Counted from the first letter of the stretch, positions 8,317 through 19,489 are shown. The stretch: 52,065 nt of DNA from Nitrosomonas sp. Nm51 (GCF_900111165.1 NZ_FOGH01000018.1:1-52065); one strand, 5' to 3'. The notes: generated by a model from the sequence alone, not told the origin. Numbers and translations are program-made.

Positions 8317-11300
8317 CACGGCACACACCAAAATTCCAGGAAGAATACAGCGCCAAGATACCGGCGCTCACGCTGCTGCATCATCTGAGTTGGCGCTTTC
8401 TGTCACCGGAGCAAGCTTTATCGGCACGCGACGGCAAAACCAGTGAGGTGGTTTTGCGTGAAGTGTTGCGGAGTGAGCTGCGCAAACGACGCTATGTTTA
8501 CGCTGGGAAAGAACGCGCTTTTTCCGAGCAGGCGATTGATAACGTTATTACCGAGCTGTGCAGTCCGGCGCTGAATGAAGGTTTGGGCGTGGCCAATGAG
8601 AAAATCTATAACCATTTGCTCTATGGCATTTCAGTAAAGGAATTTGTCGATGGCAAGAAAACCAACCCGACGCTCCCAGTTATTGACTGGGACAACCCTG
8701 CCAATAACAGCTTTTTGTTTACCGAGGAATACAACGTGCAGCGCACCGGCCGCGTGGATCACCGAAGACCGGATATTGTTTGTTTTGTGAATGGCCTGCC
8801 GCTGGCCGTGATTGAAGCCAAGCGCCCGGATAATCATGGTAATAAAGGCCCGACGATAGACGAAGGGATTTCGCAGAACCTGCGTAACCAGCGCAATGAC
8901 GAAATCCCGCATCTTTTTGCCTATGCTCAGCTTCTGTTTTCGATCAACGGCGCGGATGGACGTTACGGCACGCAAGGCACGCCGTTTAAATTCTGGTCGC
9001 GCTGGCGCGAGGAAGACATCTGCGAGCCGGAATTCTACGCACTCAAAAACAAAACACTGGACGAATCGGCCAAGGCTACCTTGTTTACACATCGGCCAGG
9101 TCAGGATCAGAAGTGGTATGAAAATCTGATTGCTGGCGGAGAACTGGCCGTGACCGAACAAGACCGGCTTTTGATCAGCCTGCTCTCTCCAGCTCGGTTG
9201 CTGGAGATGAGCCGATACTTTGTGTTGTTTGACAAAAAGGTCGGCAAGGTGGTGTGATCTGGCATACTACTGGCTCAGGCAAGTCCTTCACCATGGTGTT
9301 TTTGTCCAAGGCGCTGATTTTGCATGACTCCTTAAAGCAATGCCGCATTGTTGTCGTGACCGACCGCGTTGATCTGGAAGGCCAGCTCAGCAGAACATTC
9401 AGCACCGGCGGAGAGCTGGCGAGCAAGAAAGACAAAGCCGCAGCAATGGCGACTTCCGGTAGGCGGCTGGCTCAGCAGATTGCTACGGGTACTGAACGCA
9501 TTATTTTTACCATCATCAATAAATTCGCCATCGCCGCTAAAATGCCGGAATGCCACAACCCGAGCGCTGACATTATCGTGCTGGTCGATGAAGGCCACCG
9601 CGGTCAAGGCGGGGAGAATTATATCCGCATGCGCCGGGCGCTGCCCAATGCGGCCTTTGTCGCCTTTACCGGCACACCGCTGCTCAAAGACGATAAAACC
9701 ACCAACAAATTCGGCCCGATCATTCATGCCTATACCATGCAGCGGGCCGTGGAAGACAAAACCGTGACCCCGCTGTTGTATGAAGAGCGCATTCCCGATC
9801 TGGATGTCAATGAACGCGCGATTGACAGCTGGTTCGAACGCATCACTGAAGGGCTGACCGACGAACAAAAGACCGATCTCAAGAAAAAATTCGCCAAAAA
9901 GGGTCATCTCTATCAATCCGAAGACCGCATTCGCCTGATTGCCTATGATATCGCCAATCACTTCGTTAAAAATATTGATGAAGGACTGAAAGGCCAGCTC
10001 GCCTGTGACAGCAAATTATCGGCGATCAAATACAAGCAATTCATGGATGAACTGGGCTTGTTTGAATCGTCGATTGTCATGTCCGCGCCCGATACACGCG
10101 AAGGCAATGTGGACGTGGATGAGTCCGGCATTCCTGAAGTCACAAAATGGTGGAACGGGCATGTCGGCACGCAGGATGAAAAAGACTACACAAAGCACAT
10201 TGTTGAGCGGTTTGAAAACGATGACGATCTTAAAATTCTGATCGTAGTCGATAAATTGCTGACCGGTTTTGATGAACCCCGCAATACCGTGCTGTATATC
10301 GACAAACCGCTCAAGGAACATAACCTGATTCAGGCCATCGCGCGGGTTAACCGCCTGCACCCGAAAAAGCAATTCGGCCTGTTGATTGATTATCGCGGCA
10401 TATTGGCGGAGCTCGATACCACCATCGCCAAATATCAGGACTTGGCCAGCCGCACGCAAGGCGGTTTTGATATCGGCGATATCGAGGGGCTCTATCAGCA
10501 AATGAGCACCGAATATAAAAAGCTGCCGCGTCTTTATGCGGATTTATGGGCGATCTTTAAGGATGTCAAAAACAAGGGCGATTTCGAACAACTGCGCCAG
10601 GTGATTGTGCCGCGCATGCAGGAACGCAATGGCGAGATGATCGACGTGAATCAGAAAATCCGCGAGGATTTTTATGACCGCCTCAGTGAGTTCACTAATT
10701 GCCTCAAGATTGCGCTGCAATCGGCCACTTTCTACGAAGACAAGAGTTTCTCTGAAGACGACCGCAAGCATTACAAGGAAACGGTCAAGCAGTTCACCGC
10801 GCTGCGGCAGCTTGCCAAAACCGACGCCGGAGAATCTGTCGATTACGATGAATATGCCGCGCAGATCAAAAAGCTGATGGATAAACATGTGGTCGGTGTA
10901 GAGGTCAGAGAACCCGAAGGCGTTTATGAAGTCAACAAAATGGGCAAGGCGGCTGATCCCAAAGAATGGTCGGATGAGAAAACCCGCAATGAAACCGATA
11001 TCATCAAAACCCGCATCACACTCATGATCGAACAGAATTTGCGCGATGACCCTTACGCGCAGGAAGTGTTTTCCAGGTTGTTAAAGAAGATCATCGAAGA
11101 GGCCGAAGCGTTATTCGATCATCCCCTCAAGCAATATATGCTGTTTCGGGAATTTGAAGAAAAGGTCGAAAAGCGTGAAGTCGAAGGCCTGCCGGACAAA
11201 TTCGCCGACAACAAACATGCGCAAGCCTATTATGGAGTGCTGAAAATGATGATTGGTGAAAATCTTGCCAAAATTGACGAGGCAACCTCCGACCGCTGGG

Positions 11301-11509
11301 TGGAACTCTCATTCAAGGTCGACGAGATCATCACCAACGCCGTTGCCGAGCATTCGATCAATCCACAAAACATCGAGGCGGAAATCCGTAAAAACCTCCT
11401 GCCGATGATTTTTGCCGAATGTAAAAAAATCGGCTCCGGCATGGATCAGGCCAAAGCGATGATCGAGCGGATTGTGCAAGTGGTGCGGGAGGGATTGAAC
11501 AAGTCATGA
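8313..11509 (+). pseudogene. hsdR: type I restriction endonuclease subunit, split by internal deletion/frameshift
   Basis: HsdR is the motor and nuclease of the type I complex. Frame one (8313-9257, 314 residues) holds the PD-(D/E)xK nuclease domain: RPDIVCFVNGLPLAVIEAKRP. It ends at FVLFDKKVGKVV. Frame two (9254-11509, 751 residues, GTG start) begins IWHTTGSGKSFTMVFLSKAL (Walker A), then has VDEGHRGQGG (motif II), FVAFTGTPLL (motif III), GFDEPRNTVLYIDKPL and QAIARVNRLHP (motifs V/VI), and a full C-terminal helical region. About 25 residues between GKVV and GVIWHTTGSGKS seem to be missing, with a frame change. The two frames overlap as GTGA (9254-9257), so reinitiation is possible. Restriction activity is probably lost. 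Confidence 0.85.
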
Positions 11510-12267
11510 TTTATCCTGCCCGAAAAAAAACAGCTTCGATTCAATATGGCGAGTGTGCCATAGAATTTGCCATTGAATCCCGCATTGAACTCCGATCAAC
11601 CGATACCCCTAAAGTCCTGATCAAAGTCCATCCCGATTGTCGTGTGGTGGCACATGCCCCGCCACTGGCATCCGATGATGAAATTGTCCAGGCTGTTAAA
11701 AAACGCGCGCGCTGGATTTACCGGCAAATGCGCTATTTTGAAGATCAACGGAAAGATATTCTGCCGCGCCGTTATGTAAGCGGCGAAAGTCATTTTTACC
11801 TGGGACGCAGACATGTGCTGAAAATTCATGAAGCCCCACGATCTGCACCGGAAGTCAAACTGCTGCGCGGCGTGTTGGAAGTGAAAACCAGAACCCCGCA
11901 ATCCGAGAAAATCAGATCATTGCTCTTTGACTGGTATAAGAAAAAGGCCAGAGAAGTGTTCGAACGCAGATTGGACGAAGTGCTTTCACAAACCCTGTGG
12001 ATGAAAGAAAAACCGCCGATACGATTATTATCCATGCAAACCCAATGGGGCAGTTGCTCGCCCAAAGGGCAATTAACAATCAATCCCCATTTGGTGAAAG
12101 CACCCAGGGAATGCATTGATTATGTTCTGCTGCATGAGCTTTGCCATATCGCGGAACATAACCATTCCGAACAGTTTTACCGGCTTATGAAGCAGGTCAT
12201 GCCGAACTGGGAAAAAGTGAAAGAACGGCTTGATGGCATGGCTTATTATTATTTGAATGATGTTTGA
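11506..12267 (+). CDS. YgjP/WLM-type zinc metallopeptidase
   Basis: 253 residues with the zinc motif H210-E-L-C-H214 followed by H220 (HELCHIAEHNHSEQF) and the family marker TQWGSCSPKGQLTINPHLV ahead of it. Members are SprT-like predicted metal-dependent peptidases that often accompany hsdR in type I restriction operons; their role there is not established. The start overlaps the hsdR stop as ATGA, so it belongs to the same transcript. It appears complete. Confidence 0.85.
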   Translation: MIYPARKKTASIQYGECAIEFAIESRIELRSTDTPKVLIKVHPDCRVVAHAPPLASDDEIVQAVKKRARWIYRQMRYFEDQRKDILPRRYVSGESHFYLGRRHVLKIHEAPRSAPEVKLLRGVLEVKTRTPQSEKIRSLLFDWYKKKAREVFERRLDEVLSQTLWMKEKPPIRLLSMQTQWGSCSPKGQLTINPHLVKAPRECIDYVLLHELCHIAEHNHSEQFYRLMKQVMPNWEKVKERLDGMAYYYLNDV

Positions 12268-12330
12268 GGTTGTTGATTTTGGTGTTAGCTTTCTTAAAGC
12301 AGTCAATATTGCTATTGTTGGATACTGCCT

Positions 12331-12680
12331 ATGAACTATGAAAATTTTAATCAGGCCATGGCCCATTGCAATACAATCCTGTCACAAATTCTAAGATTTG
12401 TTCCGAGACATGAACTTGAGTCTCTGGTCAATCGCCATCATTCGGGCCGGGCTTTTCGTACAGCAAGCCGCTGGCCGCAGTTTGTCACCATGGCAATGGC
12501 ACAGTTGTCTGGCCGTATCAGCTTGCGCGATATTGTTGGCAGCGTGAGCCGCACAGGCGCACCGTCTTTATCATCTTGGCAGTGCGAAACTGGCACGCGC
12601 CAGCCTTGCACGCATGAGTGAGGACAAACCGTATACCTTGTATGAGGCGTTGTTTGGAAAACTGCTGCATCATTGCCAAT
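12331..12680 (+). mobile_element. IS4-type transposase fragment (DUF4372 start)
   Basis: MNYENFNQAMAHCNTILSQI..FVPRHELESLVNRHH and SRWPQFVTMAMAQLSGRISLRDI match the N-terminal domain of IS4-family transposases. One extra C at 12549/12550 shifts the frame; the next frame continues AHRLYHLGSAKLARASLARM..DKPYTLYEALFGKLLHHCQ. Homology ends near 12680 and the catalytic DDE part is absent. The fragment ends just before the 3' end of prlC. Confidence 0.75.
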
Positions 12681-12754
12681 GCCGGACGCAGCTTGACTTT
12701 ACTTCGTTATATCGCATACGCGGCAATCTGCGTCTACAGATATTTGTGTCAGAA

Positions 12755-14881
12755 TCAGGCTGTCATTCCGTTATGGCGCAACAGCGCATCCATTTGCGGT
12801 TCACGTCCACGAAAGGCTACGAATGACTCAAGCGCCGGCCGGCTGCCACCCACGGCCAGAATTTCATCTCTGAAACGTGAACCGGTATCCGCATCTATCA
12901 CACCAGACACACTATTCGGCGCGTTTTCTTCGAACAGGCCGTAAGCATCCGCCGACAGCACTTCCGCCCATTTATAGCTGTAATAGCCCGCCGCATAGCC
13001 GCCACCGAAAATATGCGCAAAACTGTTGGGAAAGCGATTGTATGCTGGCGGAATAATGACGGCCACTTCCTGGCGCACCGCATCGAGCAGCTGCATAACG
13101 GTCTTATCACCGTGTGGATCAAAATCGAAATGTAAATGCATATCGAACAGCGCAAATTCTATCTGGCGCACCATTTGCATGCCACTTTGGAAATTCTTGG
13201 CGGCCAGCATTTTATCGAACAGCGCTTTGGGTAACGGTTCTCCGGTTTTGACATGACGCGTCATCTCACTCACCACACCCCATTCCCAGCAAAAGTTTTC
13301 CATGAACTGGCTGGGCAGCTCCACCGCATCCCATTCTACACCGTTGATACCGGAAACACTTAAGTCATCCACCTGGGTTAACAAGTGATGCAGGCCGTGA
13401 CCGAATTCATGAAACAGCACAATTACTTCATTATGCGTAAACAGCGCGGGTCTGCGCTGGCCATCAATAGATACAGGACCAGAAAAATTGCAAGTCAGAT
13501 AGGCCACCGGTATTTGCACTGCGCTGCCGCCTTGCTCGCAATCCATTTGTCGGCGCGCAATGGCACCGTCCATCCAGGCTCCGCCACGCTTTGTTTCGCG
13601 TGCATACAAATCAACATAAAAACGCCCGATCAATGCACCGCCGGCATCAAAAATATCGAACAGTCTGACATCCGGATGCCAGTACTGCACCTTGCGCTCG
13701 AGTTCTATTGCATCGGCCTGCACGATGGAAATACGGTACAGTTTTTCAACCAGTTTAAACATACCCGGCAAAACCTTGTCTTCCGGAAAATACTGCTTGA
13801 CCTCCTGATCTGAAAAGGCGTATCGCGCCTGACGCAATTTCTCACTAGCATAAGGAATATCCCAGGCTTCAAGTTTTGGCAAATCCAGCGATTCAGTTGC
13901 AAATTGCTGCAATTCTTGTAAATCTCTCTCTGCATATGGCTTTGCTTTGGCCGCCAGCTCCCTGAGAAAATCCAATACCTGACGCGGTGAAGAAGCCATT
14001 TTAGCGGCCAGAGAAATCTCCGCATAATTTCGATAATCTAACAGTTTCGCCTCTTCTTCGCGCAACTCGAGTATTTTGTTGATTAAAGGCATATTGTCCC
14101 AGTTCTTATTTTCCGACCCACCTGCAGGTTCATTAAACTCGCTGGCACGGGTGTAGAACGCATGATACATTTTTTCACGCAAGGCACGATTATCGGCGTA
14201 CTGCTGTATCGGCAAGTAGGACGGCATATGCAATGTAAATTTCCAACCCTGCCTGGAATCTTTCTCTGCCAGTTGCCTGGCAGTATGCAAAACATCTTCC
14301 GGTATCCCGGAAATTTCGTCCTGATTTTCAATCAATAACGAGAAAGCATTGGTAGCATCAAGTAAATTATCATTAAACTTTGACGACAGCGCCGACAAAG
14401 TTTCCTGAATTTTGAGAAAGCGCTTTTTCTTTTCCGGCGACAGCTCTGCCCCCCCAAGACGAAAATCTCTAAGCTCATTTTCAACAATTCGTTTACGCGC
14501 CGGACTCAACATGCCGAACTCCGTGCTTGCCTGCAATTGTTTGAATTTTTCGAATAACTGCTGATCTTGCGAAAGCTCGGCATAAAACTGCGTAATCAGC
14601 GGCAGATTCTTATTATAAACTTCGCGCAGCTCCGGTGTATTCATGACGGCGTTCAGGTGCGAAACCTGTCCCCATGCACGTGACAAACGTTCATTAGCAT
14701 TCACCATGGGTTGGACAAATGACTGCCAGGTTGGCGTTTGCGAATCATTGCGTATGCGGTCAATGATTGACCTGTTTTCATTAAGCAATTCTTCAATGGC
14801 AGGCGTAATATGCGCTGTATTAATTTCCTCAAACCGGGGCAATCCCGAAAAATCGAGTAGTGGATTCGATGGCGTATTCAT
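12755..14881 (-). CDS. prlC: oligopeptidase A (M3 family)
   Basis: A 708-residue cytosolic zinc metallopeptidase that degrades short peptides, including cleaved signal peptides. The HEFGHGLHHLLT motif (HExxH) supplies zinc ligands and the catalytic Glu; the downstream WDAVELPSQFMENFCWE stretch is the M3 signature. The C-terminus ESFVAFRGREPQMDALLRHNGM is complete despite the adjacent IS4 fragment. The start MNTPSNPLLDF (14881) is chosen by family alignment, 32 bp after pyrC'; an upstream ATG at 14938 would overlap pyrC'. Confidence 0.9.
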   Translation of the reverse strand: MNTPSNPLLDFSGLPRFEEINTAHITPAIEELLNENRSIIDRIRNDSQTPTWQSFVQPMVNANERLSRAWGQVSHLNAVMNTPELREVYNKNLPLITQFYAELSQDQQLFEKFKQLQASTEFGMLSPARKRIVENELRDFRLGGAELSPEKKKRFLKIQETLSALSSKFNDNLLDATNAFSLLIENQDEISGIPEDVLHTARQLAEKDSRQGWKFTLHMPSYLPIQQYADNRALREKMYHAFYTRASEFNEPAGGSENKNWDNMPLINKILELREEEAKLLDYRNYAEISLAAKMASSPRQVLDFLRELAAKAKPYAERDLQELQQFATESLDLPKLEAWDIPYASEKLRQARYAFSDQEVKQYFPEDKVLPGMFKLVEKLYRISIVQADAIELERKVQYWHPDVRLFDIFDAGGALIGRFYVDLYARETKRGGAWMDGAIARRQMDCEQGGSAVQIPVAYLTCNFSGPVSIDGQRRPALFTHNEVIVLFHEFGHGLHHLLTQVDDLSVSGINGVEWDAVELPSQFMENFCWEWGVVSEMTRHVKTGEPLPKALFDKMLAAKNFQSGMQMVRQIEFALFDMHLHFDFDPHGDKTVMQLLDAVRQEVAVIIPPAYNRFPNSFAHIFGGGYAAGYYSYKWAEVLSADAYGLFEENAPNSVSGVIDADTGSRFRDEILAVGGSRPALESFVAFRGREPQMDALLRHNGMTA

Positions 14882-14912
14882 ATACTGGAGATTATTTACG
14901 TTAAGGTTAAAG

Positions 14913-16187
14913 TTAAGATTGGTAGACAATATTACCATTGACTAAGGTATATCTGACTTTTCCTGGTATTTCCATACCCAGAAACGGCGTATTTTTACCC
15001 TGACTCAGCAATGCGCCTGCAGTCACTCTCCAGTAGGTTTCTGGATCGAAAATGCATAAATCCGCTGCCGCACCTGGCGACAAGTACCCGGCATCTATAC
15101 CAAGCACAGCTGCGGGTTTGGCCGTAATCGTAGCCAGCACCTCTACTAGAGGGCGCTTCATTTCCAAGCCATATTTTAAAGTAAGCGGCAGCAATAATTC
15201 CACACCTGTCGCACCAATTTCCGCCTGACCGAAAGGCAGCATTTTGGCATCCTCATCAACCGGCGCATGATCAGAACAAATTGCATCAATTGTTCCATCC
15301 TGCAGACCCAGACGCAATGCATCACGATCGCTGATACTTCTCAATGGCGGTAAAACATGACAATTGGCATCAAAATAATCAATATCCATATCCGACAAGT
15401 GCAGATGATTGACTGATACATCACAGGTAATCGATACACCTTGCTGCTTGGCCGCGCGTACCATTGCCAATCCTTCGGCACTGGAGATCCTGCATAGATG
15501 AATATGCACGTTCACTACTTTTGCCAGCAGAATTATATTCGAAATGGCGACTGTTTCCGCGCACACGGGTATTGCCGGCAGTCCCAGACGGGTTGCAACT
15601 TCGCCGTCATGCGCTACACCTTCGTACGCCAGATTGGAATCCTGTGGACTGAGCCACACACTGAAGCCGAATGTAGACGCATACTGCATCGCCTGCATCA
15701 ACACTCTCAAATTGGCCACCATGCCATCAGGCTGGCCGAAAACGATACATCCCGCGTCATGCAGTTCCACCATTTCGGTTAAATATTTTCCAAGCAAACC
15801 CTGCGTCAACGCGCCAATCGGATAAACATGCGCCTGATTCAGATTTCTGGCGCGATGCTTGAGCATTTCCACCAGTCCAGGCTCATCAAGCGGCGGATCT
15901 GTATCCGGCGGACAAGCAAAACTGGTCACACCACCAGCCACGGCGGCATTCATTTCAGATTCCAGGGTCGCTCTGTATTCCAGTCCCGGTTCACGCAGGC
16001 GGACCGACATATCAACCAGTCCAGGACACACAATCAAATCACCGGCATCAATAACATAATCCGGCTGAAATGCAACGGGCGATTTCCCGACAGCCAATAT
16101 TTTACCAGCGGCGACAAAAACGTCCTGAATGGCGTCTGTTCCTGTTTTTGGGTCAACTAAGCGGCCATTTTTGATGTAAATTTTCAT
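14913..16187 (-). CDS. pyrC': dihydroorotase-like protein without zinc ligands (PyrC')
   Basis: 424 residues with an amidohydrolase/dihydroorotase fold (IKNGRLVDPKTGTDAIQDV, GLVDMSVRLREPGLEY, CSDHAPVDEDAK). The normal metal motif DxHxHxREPG reads DMSVRLREPG, so both histidines are replaced and catalysis is not expected. In Pseudomonas-type enzymes such a PyrC' is a structural partner that completes the active aspartate carbamoyltransferase dodecamer. It follows pyrB by 30 bp, as expected for that complex. The start MKIYIKNGR (16187) is preferred; an ATG five codons upstream (16202) is possible. A catalytic dihydroorotase must be encoded elsewhere. Confidence 0.85.
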   Translation of the reverse strand: MKIYIKNGRLVDPKTGTDAIQDVFVAAGKILAVGKSPVAFQPDYVIDAGDLIVCPGLVDMSVRLREPGLEYRATLESEMNAAVAGGVTSFACPPDTDPPLDEPGLVEMLKHRARNLNQAHVYPIGALTQGLLGKYLTEMVELHDAGCIVFGQPDGMVANLRVLMQAMQYASTFGFSVWLSPQDSNLAYEGVAHDGEVATRLGLPAIPVCAETVAISNIILLAKVVNVHIHLCRISSAEGLAMVRAAKQQGVSITCDVSVNHLHLSDMDIDYFDANCHVLPPLRSISDRDALRLGLQDGTIDAICSDHAPVDEDAKMLPFGQAEIGATGVELLLPLTLKYGLEMKRPLVEVLATITAKPAAVLGIDAGYLSPGAAADLCIFDPETYWRVTAGALLSQGKNTPFLGMEIPGKVRYTLVNGNIVYQS

Positions 16188-16217
16188 CTGAGCAATGTCC
16201 ATGAAATTCTTTGACTA

Positions 16218-17177
16218 CTAGACTTGCTGACCCGCAAGAATTGACATCACCGCCATGCGGATTGCAATGCCAAATGTCACTTGCGGCAAAATAACAGACT
16301 GGCCGCCATCGGCAACGGCCGAATCAATCTCCACGCCACGGTTCATCGGTCCCGGATGCATCACGATGGCATCTGGCCTGGCCATTGACAGCTTTTCAGG
16401 TGTCAGTCCATAGTTTTTGAAGTATTCTTCAGAGCTCGGCAGATACGCGCCTTGCATCCGTTCCTTTTGCAAACGCAGCATCATCAAGACGTCGATATTC
16501 TCTAATCCACTGTTCATATCATGAAATACACGCACGCCGAGTCGTTCCACATTGTTTGGCAACAGGGTTTTCGGTGCGATCACACGCACTTCCGGCACGC
16601 CCAGTGTTGTCAGCGCATGAATCTGGGAACGCGCCACCCTTGAATGCAGAATATCGCCAATAATGGCAACGCGCAGATTGTGAAATTCGTGTTTAAAGCG
16701 GCGGATGGTGAACATATCAAGCAGCGCCTGTGTCGGGTGTGCATGCCGGCCGTCACCGGCGTTAATTACATGAATACCCGGGCGCGCATGTTTTGCGATC
16801 AAATGCGCTGCGCCGCTTTGTGCATGCCGCACCACAAACATATCGGCATCCATCGCAGCCAGATTATTCACAGTATCAAGCAAGGTCTCACCCTTGGATT
16901 GCGCGGAAACAGCTATATTCAGATTAAACACATCGGCAGACAAGCGTTTGGCGGCGATTTCAAAAGTTGTCCGCGTGCGTGTGCTGGGTTCGAAAAAAAG
17001 ATTGAAAATAGACTTTCCGCGTAACAAGGGCACTTTCTTGACATCGCGTTCGGTTACGCCCACAAATGTTTCTGCCGTATTTAATATCTGCAAGAGAATT
17101 GCAGCCGGCAGCTCTTCTGTTGTCAACAGATGCTGTAGTTTACGATGTTTGTTCAATTGCGGATTTCTATTGATCAT
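16218..17177 (-). CDS. pyrB: aspartate carbamoyltransferase catalytic chain
   Basis: 319 residues. Joins carbamoyl phosphate to aspartate, the committed step of pyrimidine synthesis. The carbamoyl-phosphate motif [13 protein letters not shown] and the C-terminal [11 protein letters not shown] are present, as is HPTQALLD in the middle. The start overlaps the pyrR stop (ATGA) and pyrC' follows, giving the pyrR-pyrB-pyrC' order typical of the class where PyrC' is needed for assembly. Confidence 0.95.
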   Translation of the reverse strand: MINRNPQLNKHRKLQHLLTTEELPAAILLQILNTAETFVGVTERDVKKVPLLRGKSIFNLFFEPSTRTRTTFEIAAKRLSADVFNLNIAVSAQSKGETLLDTVNNLAAMDADMFVVRHAQSGAAHLIAKHARPGIHVINAGDGRHAHPTQALLDMFTIRRFKHEFHNLRVAIIGDILHSRVARSQIHALTTLGVPEVRVIAPKTLLPNNVERLGVRVFHDMNSGLENIDVLMMLRLQKERMQGAYLPSSEEYFKNYGLTPEKLSMARPDAIVMHPGPMNRGVEIDSAVADGGQSVILPQVTFGIAIRMAVMSILAGQQV

Positions 17178-17734
17178 GCCGGCATATCTTCTGCACCGTT
17201 CACTACGCCTTTTTTATTTTCCAGGCGCAGATTAAACCGCCCTTGTACATCTCGATCAAACACCAGAATACTTTCTGCCGGCAGACGCAGCCCGGCCCCT
17301 ATATACTGCGCACAGATGGGCAGTTCCCGGCCACCGCGGTCAATCAGGGTTGCCAGTGCTATCGAGGCCGGTCTGCCGTAATCAAACAGCTCGTTGATGG
17401 CCGCACGTATCGTACGACCCGTTTGCAGCACATCATCTACCAGCAAAATATGTGCGCCATTGACATTAAAGGGAATTTCAGACGGTCTGACCTGCGCATG
17501 CAAACCTACTCTGTCAAAATCATCACGATAGAACGATACACTGAGCAATCCCAACGGTTCCAGGGATCGTGTTGCTGAAAGCGCTTGATGCAAGCGTTCC
17601 GCCAACCACGCTCCGCCGGTATGAATACCGACTAAAGCAGTATAATTGTTATCGCTGTCCGCTTGAATCTGGTCGAGCAGTTGATTAAGCAGTATTTCTG
17701 CGTCAGGCAATGGAATGTTGCGCATGGTATTCAT
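17174..17734 (-). CDS. pyrR: PyrR pyrimidine regulator / uracil phosphoribosyltransferase-like protein
   Basis: About 186 residues. [18 protein letters not shown] is the PRPP-binding loop of type I phosphoribosyltransferases; [17 protein letters not shown] is a PyrR hallmark. PyrR proteins sense UMP and PRPP and control pyr genes, sometimes with uracil phosphoribosyltransferase activity. The long frame extends to 17902, but that part lies within ruv[14 protein letters not shown] (17734) aligns with family starts, leaving about 30 bp overlap with ruvX. No ribosome binding site is clear, so coupling to ruvX is likely. I did not identify an attenuator. Confidence 0.88.
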   Translation of the reverse strand: MNTMRNIPLPDAEILLNQLLDQIQADSDNNYTALVGIHTGGAWLAERLHQALSATRSLEPLGLLSVSFYRDDFDRVGLHAQVRPSEIPFNVNGAHILLVDDVLQTGRTIRAAINELFDYGRPASIALATLIDRGGRELPICAQYIGAGLRLPAESILVFDRDVQGRFNLRLENKKGVVNGAEDMPA

Positions 17735-18203
17735 CAAAAAAAGACTGAAGTATATGCTGCGCTGCGACCTGATCCAAGTGCTGTTTTTGTTTCCTCGCCG
17801 GCACGCCAGCTTGCCGTAATGCGGCACATGCTGTTTTGGATGTATAACGTTCATCCACCAATAGTACTCGAATGTTAAACCGTCCGGCCAGACGTCGTGC
17901 AAAACGCCGGCTTAAACGTGTCATTTCATGCGCCGAACCGTCCCTGTAACAGGGCAATCCAGCCACCAGAAACACCGGTTGCCAGTTTTCAATCAATGCG
18001 CCAATTAAAGAAAAACGCTGCTCGTTTTTCTCGCTGTTAATCGTCGTCAACGGATGCGCCAGCCTCAGAACAGTATCGCCGACAGCCACGCCAATACGCT
18101 TCTGCCCGAAGTCAAAGGCCAGAACCGTACCCTGAATCAACAAACCGGGAAATTGACCGGCTTCGAATACCAAGCCGGATTGACGCACTGATGTTTCAGT
18201 CAT
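17703..18203 (-). CDS. ruvX: RuvX/YqgF Holliday-junction-resolvase-like RNase H-fold protein
   Basis: 166 residues. AFDFGQKRIGVAVGD near residue 30 and LVDERYTSKTA, plus DQVAAQHILQSF at the end, are the YqgF motifs; they provide the acidic catalytic residues (D of FDFG, E of DERY, D of LDQVAA). Homologues process the 5' end of 16S pre-rRNA. The protein has about 25 extra residues before the conserved core. It lies between yqgE and pyrR, a common proteobacterial order. Confidence 0.93.
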   Translation of the reverse strand: MTETSVRQSGLVFEAGQFPGLLIQGTVLAFDFGQKRIGVAVGDTVLRLAHPLTTINSEKNEQRFSLIGALIENWQPVFLVAGLPCYRDGSAHEMTRLSRRFARRLAGRFNIRVLLVDERYTSKTACAALRQAGVPARKQKQHLDQVAAQHILQSFFDEYHAQHSIA

Positions 18204-18235
18204 GCCGTGCGGTTTTTAATTGTATTGAACGTTTG

Positions 18236-18796
18236 TCAAGCATGGCCGACATCATTGGATAGCCGGGTGTAGTCTACGCCCAGCAATTCCATTGCCGCCG
18301 GCAGCCTTTCCTCTGAAGGCAAATCGAAAATCACATGCACTGAAGCCGGCACCGACAACCAGGCGTTTTGGGCCATTTCCTGCTCAAGCTGCCCGGCGGC
18401 CCATCCCGCATATCCCATGGCAACCAGCATTTGATCCGGACCTTCAGCCTCGGCAATCGCTTTTAATATATCCAATGAAGTTGTGAGCCCTAACTTTTCA
18501 TTGATCGTCAGCGTCGACTGCCATTGCCCTACCGGCCGATGCAATACAAAACCGCAATCAACCTGAACAGGTCCTCCGAACAATACGGACGATTCATGGC
18601 AGAGCGGATCCTTGGTAACGATGCCCAGTTGTTTAAACAGACTGATCATGGACAACTCCATCGGCCGGTTGATGACCAGGCCCAGCGCTCCACGCTCATT
18701 ATGTTCGCAGACATAAGTGACCGTTTTGGAAAAAAAGGAATTCTCCATTGCAGGCATAGCTATCAAGAAATGATGTGTTAAGTTGATATTTTCCAT
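18236..18796 (-). CDS. yqgE: YqgE/AlgH family protein (UPF0301)
   Basis: 186 residues. [27 protein letters not shown] and [10 protein letters not shown] are diagnostic of UPF0301, and [14 protein letters not shown] is the second family motif. The biochemical role is unknown; the gene is usually next to ruvX, as here (33 bp apart). It appears complete. Confidence 0.93.
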   Translation of the reverse strand: MENINLTHHFLIAMPAMENSFFSKTVTYVCEHNERGALGLVINRPMELSMISLFKQLGIVTKDPLCHESSVLFGGPVQVDCGFVLHRPVGQWQSTLTINEKLGLTTSLDILKAIAEAEGPDQMLVAMGYAGWAAGQLEQEMAQNAWLSVPASVHVIFDLPSEERLPAAMELLGVDYTRLSNDVGHA

Positions 18797-18862
18797 GGCG
18801 AATTCGTCTTTCCACTATTAAATGACGCATTACCAATCTCTGCCACTGACACGGTGATGCGA

Positions 18863-19489
18863 TCAAACCCAATATGCGGTTTGAGTCATCACCCTGGAAC
18901 TAAGTTTCATCGCAAATTTAACCGGCAAAGGTAATTCAGCACCGCCGTTGGATAAGGCCATTGTTGCATGACTGGATTCATCAATCTGCATCTGTGCCAC
19001 AATGGCGCGGCTTTTTACATCGTGTTGAGGCAAACGCTGCAGATGCCCGGACAAGTGTTCGCCTACTTGTTTTTCGGTCTCGGCCAGAAAGCCCAGATTC
19101 CACTTGTCACCCATGACGCCTGCCAGCATTCCGACTGCAAAGGAACCACCATACCATAACGGATTCAGTACGCTTTTCCGTCCCCCCAGTTCTTCGATGC
19201 GCCGCTCGGTCCAGGCCAAGTGTTCGGTTTCCTCGCGCGCGGCCTCCATCAACGTTTTCTGTACTGCCTGATTGCGTGCGGTCAGACCCTGCCCTTGATA
19301 CAATGCCTGCGCACAGACTTCACCGACATGGTTGACACGCATCAGCGCGGCAGACAGGTCTTTTTCAGGAACAGTTAAATCAGGCTCTGGCAAATCGTTG
19401 CCAGGTACGGGTCTGGCAGTATGCGCCGGTGTAAACAGTGTGCGCAATGCACTGTCAAAACCAATGATTAGTTTGTCGATATTCATCAT
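18863..19489 (-). CDS. coq7: di-iron demethoxyubiquinone hydroxylase
   Basis: 208 residues. Catalyses a late ring hydroxylation in ubiquinone synthesis. The carboxylate-bridged di-iron motifs are visible: [23 protein letters not shown] and [13 protein letters not shown], which supply E and ExxH ligands. Membrane association is expected through the hydrophobic stretch [15 protein letters not shown]. The start is MMN (19489) or the second Met (19486). Confidence 0.93.
   Translation of the reverse strand: MMNIDKLIIGFDSALRTLFTPAHTARPVPGNDLPEPDLTVPEKDLSAALMRVNHVGEVCAQALYQGQGLTARNQAVQKTLMEAAREETEHLAWTERRIEELGGRKSVLNPLWYGGSFAVGMLAGVMGDKWNLGFLAETEKQVGEHLSGHLQRLPQHDVKSRAIVAQMQIDESSHATMALSNGGAELPLPVKFAMKLSSRVMTQTAYWV

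Noticed and set aside
12681..12826. Continuation of the IS4 frame beyond 12680
   Set aside because: Similarity to transposase ends; the rest is antisense to the prlC 3' end.
17735..17902. N-terminal extension of the pyrR frame
   Set aside because: It lies wholly within ruvX on the same strand in another frame and does not resemble PyrR starts.
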